Source of the DNA: Candidatus Borkfalkia faecigallinarum
GTDB lineage: Bacteria; Bacillota; Clostridia; Christensenellales; Borkfalkiaceae
Direction of reading: 5' to 3'
Assembly (NCBI GenBank): GCA_019114625.1
Contig: DXFD01000052.1
Span: 1-61,915, forward strand
DNA: 61,915 nucleotides
The notes beneath the pieces are model-generated. The model saw nothing but the letters and a program-made list of their open reading frames with translations, did no database searches and was not told the DNA's origin. Shown one piece after another: positions 56,568 to 61,915 of this stretch. Numbering within the stretch: the stretch's first letter is position 1; each line of letters begins with the position of its first letter. A program made the translations under genes and the position numbers.

Positions 56568-56795
56568 TCAGAAATCGTCGTCCTCGTCCTCTTCGTCGTC
56601 CTCGTCTTCCTCGTCGTCGAAGTCGTCGTAGTCGGCGTCGTAGTCGAAAGCGTCCGCGCTCTCGCTCTCCGCGTCGTCGACGTAGCCGTCCTCCGCCTCC
56701 TCGTCGAAGTCGTCCAAAAAGTCCTCGCCGATGTCGATGCCGTCGCTCTCGAGCGAGAGGTCGTCCGTCTCCTCGTCGAGGTAGTTGCGCCACTC
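56568..56795 (-). other. In-frame acidic continuation after the amber codon of the zinc-ribbon gene
   Basis: Directly past the TAG at 56798-56796 the same frame stays open for 75 codons to a TGA (56570-56568). It begins EWRNYLDEETDDLSLESDG and becomes almost entirely Asp/Glu (ends DEEDEDDEEDEDDDF). Codon use (GAC, GAG, TAC, TTC) is like that of coding DNA in this window, and there is no start codon or ribosome site for an independent gene. Confidence 0.75.
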
Positions 56796-57062
56796 CTAGT
56801 CCTTTTCGGGGTCGATGTCCTCTTCCTCTGCATAGTTATCCGCGTTCTGCCTGCACTCGTCACACATCTTTTCGCCGGGGCGCATATAATTTTCGCCGCA
56901 GACGGGGCAGAGTTCGGTCTTTTCCACCTCTTCCTCGTCCTCTTCCAGGTCCGCAAAGCGCAGCTTGCCGCCCTGCATCTCGGCCAGGCAGACGTCGCAA
57001 TAGTCCTTATCCTCTTCGATATAGTTGAGTTCGCAACGGGGGCATTTTTTGTACTTAGGCAT
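56796..57062 (-). CDS. Double zinc-ribbon protein, ends at an in-frame amber codon
   Basis: 88 residues to the TAG. Two CxxC pairs form the first zinc ribbon (CPRCELNY...CDVC), two more the second (CPVCGENY...CDEC), separated by an acidic linker. CGAGGTGAAAGATC precedes the ATG. Beyond the TAG the frame continues into a 75-residue acidic tail (separate entry), so the natural product is either this short form, a read-through form of 164 residues, or a recently broken gene. Function unknown; small ribbon proteins of this kind are common in Clostridia. Confidence 0.8.
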   Translation of the reverse strand: MPKYKKCPRCELNYIEEDKDYCDVCLAEMQGGKLRFADLEEDEEEVEKTELCPVCGENYMRPGEKMCDECRQNADNYAEEEDIDPEKD

Positions 57063-57282
57063 GATCTTTCACCTCGGCCCGCGGCGCACGGCGGCGCGCG
57101 GGGTCCTTTCCTTTACAAATATATACCGGCGGCAGGTACTATGTGCAGTCCGCGGGAGAAAAATACGCCCCGCCGCAAAATTTTTTCGGTGGTTATTATA
57201 CTAATTCGGGACAGGTTTGTAAAGCGTTTTCGCCGCGCGAAAGCAACTTTTTATGCAAGTTTGCACACTTTTCGCATAAAAT

Positions 57283-57313
57283 AGAAAAGGCGGAAAAACT
57301 TCCGCCTTTTGCT
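57283..57313 (-). terminator. Terminator of the large lipoprotein gene
   Basis: An 11-bp stem (AAAAGGCGGAA and complement) with flanking A and T runs, 25 nt past the stop. The remaining spacer to 57063 shows nothing else. Confidence 0.8.
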
Positions 57314-57337
57314 GTCCGTATTTTTCGGCCTGCGGGC

Positions 57338-59308
57338 TCACTCTTCCGCGTCGGGATCGGTGAGGATCAGATCGTCGACGAGCGTATCGGCGAGGGTCTC
57401 CGCGTCCTCTTCGCTCATCTTGCCGATGCGGCCGTAGAAGTAGCTCTGCTCGTTGGCGGGCGTACCCGCGGCGTCTTTGAGCACGGTGAAGTCGTAGCCG
57501 TGGATGTCCGCGGCGCAGGCGACGAAGCCGTCGATGACGTCAAAGTCCTCTTCCTCGTACTCGCTCTTGTGCTTCTCCTCCTCGCGGAGGAGGTCGATGC
57601 TGCCCGTGTAGAAGTAGTACTGGATCGCCTTCGAGGCGTCGGCGAACTTCGCCGAGACGTCGGTGAACATGCCCAGCACTTCCTCGTACAGGTCGTTCAT
57701 CTCCTTCAATTCGGTGTTGGTCACGCTGTTGTCGAAGGCGTACACATAGCTCTCCGCATAGTCCTCGACGTTGGAGAAGAAGAGGTAGCCGCCCACCACT
57801 TCGGGCGCGAACCAGCTGTCGTTGTAGTCGATCTGCAGATACTGGGTGGGCTTGTACTCTTCGGGCGTTTCGCTCTCGTTGCCGAAGGAGACATAATCGC
57901 TCTTGGCGCCGTCATAGCGGATGCGCCAGAGGGACTTGCCGCTGGTGCCTGCCATGGAGTAGTACAGGTAGCCGCCGTCCAGATACAGCAGCGTTGCCCC
58001 CGACTGCGCGCGGGCGAGATAGGTCGTCTCGCGGACGTAGTCGACGTCGGCGGCGCTGTCCGAAACTTCGGCGCGGGTGATCGCGCTGTCCGAACCGAGG
58101 TAGAGATAGTACAGGGTATCGTTCTGCTTATAATAGAGGGCGGACGCCGTCGCGTTGGCGGAGGAGATGGCGATGGGCGTCAGCGCGCCGCTGTCGCTCG
58201 CGCCGGGGTTGGCGGCGATGCTGCTCCAGCCGTCGGAAAGGTCCGTATCCTCGAGCGCGTACACGAACGCCGTGGACGCGTCCCGGTTGGTGACGGAGAG
58301 GACGGCGATCCCGTTCATATACTTGACGATGGAATAGGTGTAGCCGCGCGCGCTCTCGATCTGGTCGCGGTCCTGCGCCCAGTGGATGTTGAAGGGGGTC
58401 CCCTCCTTCTTCTCGCGGCCGATGCCGTCGAGCACGAGGGTGCCGAAGTTGGTGTACTCCATCTCGCGCCCTTCCTTGCCTTCGGCGATGTCGGTGTCGA
58501 TATAGCCGTCGGTCATGTCGAAGGTGTAGGCCGCCTCCGCCGCGTCGGCGCGGACGCGCCAGAGCTGGTTGTAGCTCTCCGTCTCGCTGTGGGCGTGCGC
58601 CTCTTCCGCATGATACTCGTATGTGTTCTTCTTGACGACCGACATCGTATAATAGACGTACGGGCTTTCGGGGTCCGCCTGGTCGAACGCGTAGGCGGAA
58701 TAGCCGGAGACGATGACGAGGTCCTCTCCCGTCGCGGTGTTGAGGGAGTGAAGCTCGGAATTGGCGGAATCGGCGTACAGCAGGTACACGGTGCCGTCCA
58801 CCTGCACATAGCGGTAGGCGCTCGTGTTGTCGCTCAGCTGCACATAGTTCTTGCTCGTGTCGGTGCCGTCCAGCTTGGTGCGGCGGAAGTTGAGGACGGA
58901 GTTGACCACCTCGCCGTCCATGTTGCGCGAAGTGTTCGGCGTCGCGTAATAGACGTAGTCGCCGTAGACGTAGATGCCGGAGGTGTGATCTTCGGAAACG
59001 ATCAGCTGCGGGACGACGATATCCGACTCGGAATAGTTGCCCGACGCGAGGTCGTCCGCATGGACGCGCGCGAGCGAGCCCTTGACGACGTCGCCGAACG
59101 TGTTGTCGGCGGTGTAGCTCTCCGCGCCGTTGATGAAGTAGAACCACTCATCTTTTTTGACGACGAAGCCGCCGTTGGACTCCGCGGCGCTGTCGCTCGA
59201 CGTATAGTCGAGCGGGTCGGCTTTATAAGGGTTGCAGCCTGCGAGCACGCCCAGCGTCAGCGCCAGGGCCAGCAGCAGCAACAGTATCTTTTTGCCCGAT
59301 TTCAGCAT
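57338..59308 (-). CDS. Large lipoprotein with beta-propeller-like repeats
   Basis: 656 residues. Signal peptide with lipobox LAGC (about residue 25). The body has recurrent pieces of the type YVYYATPNTSR, VYLLYADSANSELHSL, TLYYLYLGSD, GGYLYYSMAG, which look like blades of a DUF5050-type propeller. Function unknown; an extracellular binding or sensing role is likely. AAGGAG precedes the ATG at 59308. Base composition is less GC-extreme than its neighbours, with more Tyr, Ser and Asp. It is a single-gene unit with its own promoter and terminator. Confidence 0.8.
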   Translation of the reverse strand: MLKSGKKILLLLLALALTLGVLAGCNPYKADPLDYTSSDSAAESNGGFVVKKDEWFYFINGAESYTADNTFGDVVKGSLARVHADDLASGNYSESDIVVPQLIVSEDHTSGIYVYGDYVYYATPNTSRNMDGEVVNSVLNFRRTKLDGTDTSKNYVQLSDNTSAYRYVQVDGTVYLLYADSANSELHSLNTATGEDLVIVSGYSAYAFDQADPESPYVYYTMSVVKKNTYEYHAEEAHAHSETESYNQLWRVRADAAEAAYTFDMTDGYIDTDIAEGKEGREMEYTNFGTLVLDGIGREKKEGTPFNIHWAQDRDQIESARGYTYSIVKYMNGIAVLSVTNRDASTAFVYALEDTDLSDGWSSIAANPGASDSGALTPIAISSANATASALYYKQNDTLYYLYLGSDSAITRAEVSDSAADVDYVRETTYLARAQSGATLLYLDGGYLYYSMAGTSGKSLWRIRYDGAKSDYVSFGNESETPEEYKPTQYLQIDYNDSWFAPEVVGGYLFFSNVEDYAESYVYAFDNSVTNTELKEMNDLYEEVLGMFTDVSAKFADASKAIQYYFYTGSIDLLREEEKHKSEYEEEDFDVIDGFVACAADIHGYDFTVLKDAAGTPANEQSYFYGRIGKMSEEDAETLADTLVDDLILTDPDAEE

Positions 59309-59404
59309 ATAAAAGAGACTCCTTGGTCTTTGGATTTTTTCGGCGGACGCGCGGGCATACCGCACTCTCCCCATTTTTTCGGCTTTTTGCCGATATACTT
59401 CTTT

Positions 59405-59433
59405 ATTATATATCAAATCGCCCGTTTAGGCAA
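59405..59433 (-). promoter_or_regulatory. Promoter of the large lipoprotein gene
   Basis: TTGCCT (59433-59428), 17 nt, TATAAT (59410-59405). Confidence 0.75.
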
Positions 59434-59517
59434 TTAAAAAAGTACGGGAAAAGATGAAAATTTTGCGTTGATTTGCGTGCAAGCACAAAAAATGCCACGC
59501 GCGGAGGTTGGTTCGGG

Positions 59518-59811
59518 ATGGAAAAATTCGGATTGTTCCGGCTGCTGTCCGCCCTGACGGGCGAGATCGCGGCGGAAAAAGAGGCGCCGGACGCGCGGCC
59601 CGACGGCGCGGATGCGGGCGCGGCAGACGGCGCGGACGCGGCAAACGAAGCGCGCGAAGCGGGCGCGCTCGCACAGCCGGCGGGCGGAGCCGCCGCAAAC
59701 GCCGACGCGGGCGGGATCTTCAGCGGGGAAGAGCGCCGGCGGCGGGCCGAGCAGATCCTCGCGCGGCACGAGGCCGTTTCCCGCCGCATCGACAGGCGGG
59801 GCAAGACGTAA
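59518..59811 (+). CDS. Small Ala-rich protein of unknown function
   Basis: 97 residues. The N-terminus (MEKFGLFRLLSALTGEIAAE) and C-terminus (ILARHEAVSRRIDRRGK) look conserved-type, while the middle 45 residues are low-complexity Ala/Asp/Gly. Small proteins ending in RHE.ISRRID are familiar from Clostridia but have no known function. GGAGGTTGGTTCGGG precedes the ATG. It is divergent from the large lipoprotein gene. Confidence 0.68.
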   Translation: MEKFGLFRLLSALTGEIAAEKEAPDARPDGADAGAADGADAANEAREAGALAQPAGGAAANADAGGIFSGEERRRRAEQILARHEAVSRRIDRRGKT

Positions 59812-59890
59812 GAAGCGCCGCGCAAAGGCTTGCGCGGCGCACGTCTGCCGGAAAATTGCGGCGCCCTCGCGCGGGATGCGCGCGGACAAA

Positions 59891-60304
59891 TTATCTCTTC
59901 GAGAACTGCGGAGCGCGGCGAGCTTTCTTCAAGCCGTACTTCTTTCTTTCCTTGCTTCTCGGGTCGCGGGTCAAAAAGCCTTCCTTTTTGAGCGCGGGGC
60001 GAAGCTCGGGCTGCGCCTGGATGAGCGCGCGGGAGATGCCGTGGCGGATCGCGCCGGCCTGGCCGGTGTAGCCGCCGCCGCAGACGTTCACGACGATGTC
60101 GTAAGCAGCTTCCGTCTGGGTGAGAACGATCGGCTGTTTGACGATGTATTGCATGGTGCCCTGCGGGAAATAATCTTCGAGCGCGCGGTCATTGATGACG
60201 ATATTGCCGGTGCCGCCCGGAATGAGACGGACGCGGGCGATCGCCTTCTTTCTTCTGCCCGTTCCCCAGAACTGCAGTTTTTTCTTCAAAATCGGTTTAG
60301 CCAT
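59891..60304 (-). CDS. rpsI: 30S ribosomal protein S9
   Basis: 137 residues; opens with the variant [22 protein letters not shown] and ends in the diagnostic [12 protein letters not shown], which reaches the P site of the 30S subunit. It follows rplM after 12 nt in the universally conserved rplM-rpsI operon. Confidence 0.97.
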   Translation of the reverse strand: MAKPILKKKLQFWGTGRRKKAIARVRLIPGGTGNIVINDRALEDYFPQGTMQYIVKQPIVLTQTEAAYDIVVNVCGGGYTGQAGAIRHGISRALIQAQPELRPALKKEGFLTRDPRSKERKKYGLKKARRAPQFSKR

Positions 60305-60316
60305 GTTTCCACCTCA

Positions 60317-60748
60317 TTAAAATAATTTCAATTCTTCGGGCTTCTGCGCCTCATGATTGTGTTCCGCGCCCTTGTAGACCCTGAGCTTTTTGATCATCTT
60401 TCTGCCCAGCGAATTTTTGGGAAGCATCCCGCGGATCGCCTCATAGACGGCGAGGTCGCTCTTCTCCGCGAGCAGCTTGCGGTACGCGATCTCCTTCAGC
60501 CCGCCGATATAACCGGTGTGGTATCTGTAAAATTTGTCGTCCAGCTTCTTGCCCGTGAGGAGCACTTTGTCGCTGTTGATGACGATGACGAAGTCGCCCG
60601 TGTCGACGTTGGGAGTGAACGTGGGTTTGTTTTTGCCGCGAAGAACTGCCGCAACCTTGGAAGCAAGCCTGCCCAGAGGTACGCCGGCGGCGTCGACAAC
60701 ATACCATTTTCTCTCTACCGTTTGGGCGTTTGCCATGTAGGTCTTCAT
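60317..60748 (-). CDS. rplM: 50S ribosomal protein L13
   Basis: 143 residues, standard length. [24 protein letters not shown], the [12 protein letters not shown] segment and [11 protein letters not shown] are typical. AAGGAGAACAACATC precedes the ATG. First gene of rplM-rpsI. Confidence 0.97.
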   Translation of the reverse strand: MKTYMANAQTVERKWYVVDAAGVPLGRLASKVAAVLRGKNKPTFTPNVDTGDFVIVINSDKVLLTGKKLDDKFYRYHTGYIGGLKEIAYRKLLAEKSDLAVYEAIRGMLPKNSLGRKMIKKLRVYKGAEHNHEAQKPEELKLF

Positions 60749-60828
60749 GATGTTGTTCTCCTTGTCTGATTTTCAAATATTGGAAAGGAGCCGCGTGCCA
60801 TAGACGCTCCCCTCTGTTTACTCAATAA
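60749..60828 (-). promoter_or_regulatory. rplM leader with hairpin, possible L13 autoregulatory site
   Basis: The 75-nt leader forms a hairpin in which GGGGAGCG pairs with the GGCTCC side about 60780-60815. L13 leaders that bind the protein are known in Bacillota; the match here is by position and shape only. Confidence 0.35.
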
Positions 60829-60857
60829 ATTTTATCGTATCTGCAAAATACTGTCAA
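60829..60857 (-). promoter_or_regulatory. rplM-rpsI promoter
   Basis: Consensus TTGACA (60857-60852), 17 nt, TAAAAT (60834-60829). Confidence 0.82.
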
Positions 60858-60859
60858 GC

Positions 60860-61110
60860 GGTTTTGCTCGCGGTTTTGCCACTTTTTTTGAAAAAAAACA
60901 GGATTGCCCGCAAAGGCCGCCCGCGCGGGCCCTTTCCGCCCGCCGCCGCCCGCACGCGGACGGAACGCCCGCCCCGCGCCGCCCGCACGCGGACCGGGCG
61001 CGCGCTTCTCCCTTTTTTTCCAAAAAAACGCCCGTCTTCGCGAAGGGAACGGGGCTTTCGACACGTTTCGGCAAAGTTCGTGCCGCTTGGACAAATTCTC
61101 CCACGCTCCC
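60860..61110. other. Gene-free GC-rich spacer with an 18-bp direct repeat
   Basis: CGCCGCCCGCACGCGGAC occurs at 60944-60961 and 60977-60994. Nothing else is seen up to the promoter at 61115. Confidence 0.6.
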
Positions 61111-61114
61111 GCCA

Positions 61115-61143
61115 TTGCCCTGCGGCGCCAAACATGATACAAT
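61115..61143 (+). promoter_or_regulatory. Promoter of the 61201 small gene
   Basis: TTGCCC (61115-61120), 17 nt, TACAAT (61138-61143) with TGA extension, 57 nt before the ATG. Confidence 0.7.
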
Positions 61144-61200
61144 ATAAATGGCCGCAGGGAGAGATCCCCGCGGTACATCCGCAAAGGAGACCGAGAACTT

Positions 61201-61383
61201 ATGAAGCACCCGAGCAACACGGAATGCAGAGGGGGCCAGACCCTCTCCAAAGAGGATTTCATCCGCTACGCAGTGCTTGCGCTGCGCGACTGCTTCGTTG
61301 CGGACGTCCGCACCGAAAAAGATGACACGATCGTGCTGTACTTTGCCACGGGAGAGCGATTCCGCCTCCGCGTGAGCAAATAA
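61201..61383 (+). CDS. Small protein of unknown function
   Basis: 60 residues (MKHPSNTECRGGQTLSKEDF at the N-terminus, then an alpha-beta pattern ending FATGERFRLRVSK). No domain is recognised and there is no membrane segment. The gene is supported by AAAGGAGACCGAG upstream, its own promoter and a strong terminator after the stop. Confidence 0.65.
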   Translation: MKHPSNTECRGGQTLSKEDFIRYAVLALRDCFVADVRTEKDDTIVLYFATGERFRLRVSK

Positions 61384-61413
61384 CGGACCGCCCCCCCCCG
61401 CGGGGACACAAGA

Positions 61414-61443
61414 AAAGGAGGCCCCCCGAAGGGCCTCCTTTTT
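61414..61443. terminator. Terminator after the small gene, probably bidirectional
   Basis: A 12-bp stem (AAAAGGAGGCCC and complement) followed by a T run; the A run serves pckG on the other strand. Confidence 0.85.
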
Positions 61444-61464
61444 CCGTCCGTACGGGCGGAAAGA

Positions 61465-61915
61465 TCACTTGTTGAGGTTGGCTTTGAGGTTCGCCAGCTC
61501 GTCGGCAAGCTCCTGCGGCAGGCGGTCGCCGAACTGCTTGTAGAACTCCTCGATGCCGTCCGCTTCCTGCTTCCAGGTCTCTTTGTCGACGGTGAGCAGC
61601 TCGCGGAGGGTCTCTTCGGAGACGTCCGTGCCCGTCAGGTCGATGTCCGCGGGGTCGGGGACATAGCCGATGGGCGTCTCGACGGCGCCGACCTTGCCCT
61701 CACAGCGCTTCACGATCCACTCGAGAACGCGCATATTCTCGCCGAAGCCAGGCCAGAGGAAATTCCCCTCGTCGTCGGTGCGGAACCAGTTGACGTTGAA
61801 GATCTTGGGCCGGTGCGCGACCTTCGTGCCCATCTCGATCCAGTGCTTGAAGTAGTCGCCCATGTGATAGCCGCAGAAGGGGCGCATCGCCATCGGGTCG
61901 CGGCGGACGACGCCG
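61465..61915 (-). CDS. pckG: Phosphoenolpyruvate carboxykinase (GTP), C-terminal part
   Basis: The last 150 codons of a GTP-dependent PEPCK; the frame runs off the window edge, so the start lies beyond 61915. PMAMRPFCGYHMGDYFKHW and IFNVNWFRTDDEGNFLWPGFGENMRVLEWIV are diagnostic of the GTP class (the nucleotide-binding Phe lines), distinct from the ATP enzyme PckA. It links PEP and oxaloacetate, and in anaerobes can run in the carboxylating direction to conserve energy. A shared terminator follows. Confidence 0.94.
   Translation of the reverse strand, partial: GVVRRDPMAMRPFCGYHMGDYFKHWIEMGTKVAHRPKIFNVNWFRTDDEGNFLWPGFGENMRVLEWIVKRCEGKVGAVETPIGYVPDPADIDLTGTDVSEETLRELLTVDKETWKQEADGIEEFYKQFGDRLPQELADELANLKANLNK

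Noticed and set aside
56796-56798. TAG reassigned as a sense codon (for example pyrrolysine) in this genome
   Set aside because: TAG is the normal end of at least three other genes here (8714, 44300, 51414) and no pyl genes are seen.

Overview
The window reads as chromosome of a GC-rich, spore-forming member of the Clostridia (Bacillota), probably a gut commensal. Evidence for a spore-former: a 25-codon spoVM overlapping the end of thiN, the yqfC-yqfD pair in front of phoH, a BofA-like protein, and a SipL-like SPOCS/LysM protein next to ispE and veg. Evidence for a gut anaerobe: a bile-salt-hydrolase-type amidase with all catalytic residues, AdhE with Rex, an [FeFe]-hydrogenase-like protein, and a GTP-type PEP carboxykinase. 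A Christensenellales-like origin is only a guess. Most genes lie on the minus strand on both sides of every landmark, so the window is probably one replichore arm read toward decreasing coordinates.

Layout. 1-5.6 kb: end of a glycosyltransferase, a HAD phosphatase, DUF6054, argS, ychF, then a block of modular hairpin repeats. 5.7-11 kb: a surface/envelope block with a small anchored protein, two paralogous BspA-type leucine-rich-repeat proteins and a NERD protein. 11.2-19 kb: ilvBN behind a T-box, engB-lon, rpe-thiN-spoVM. 19-26.7 kb: an AgrC/AgrA-like two-component pair, a lipoprotein, the cluster DRTGG / ATPase / [FeFe]-hydrogenase-like / DRTGG / PHP, and a metal permease. 27-34.5 kb: an MsmK-type ATPase with an altered H-loop, argF, a PepV-like peptidase, plsC, yfbR and a TPP-riboswitch-controlled ThiT. 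34.6-39.8 kb: the conserved operon yqfC-yqfD-phoH-pgpH-ybeY-era. 40-46 kb: membrane protein, FmdB-like protein, M1 peptidase, bile salt hydrolase, Sir2, DUF1858, a cluster of DnaA boxes and tRNA-Arg. 46.5-61.9 kb: bofA, a kinase, rex-adhE, ispE, sipL, veg, a zinc-ribbon gene with an in-frame amber codon, a large lipoprotein, rplM-rpsI and pckG.

Regulation is unusually legible. Many sigma-A promoters have a 17-nt spacer and a TGn extension. There is a T-box (specifier probably GUC, valine), a TPP riboswitch with its terminator, and many strong hairpin terminators. The spaces between genes carry two kinds of repeated DNA: a dispersed modular hairpin family (1.75-1.95, 4.9-5.6, 17.1-17.4 and 22.7-23.2 kb), and short GC-rich tandem arrays of 17-45 bp units that often begin at the end of a coding sequence. 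No prophage, insertion sequence or CRISPR array was seen.

The strongest leads for something undescribed are the hairpin repeat family, the DnaA-box cluster away from any dnaA gene, the in-frame amber codon before a highly acidic tail, the MsmK-type ATPase lacking its H-loop histidine, and the hydrogenase-like signalling cluster.
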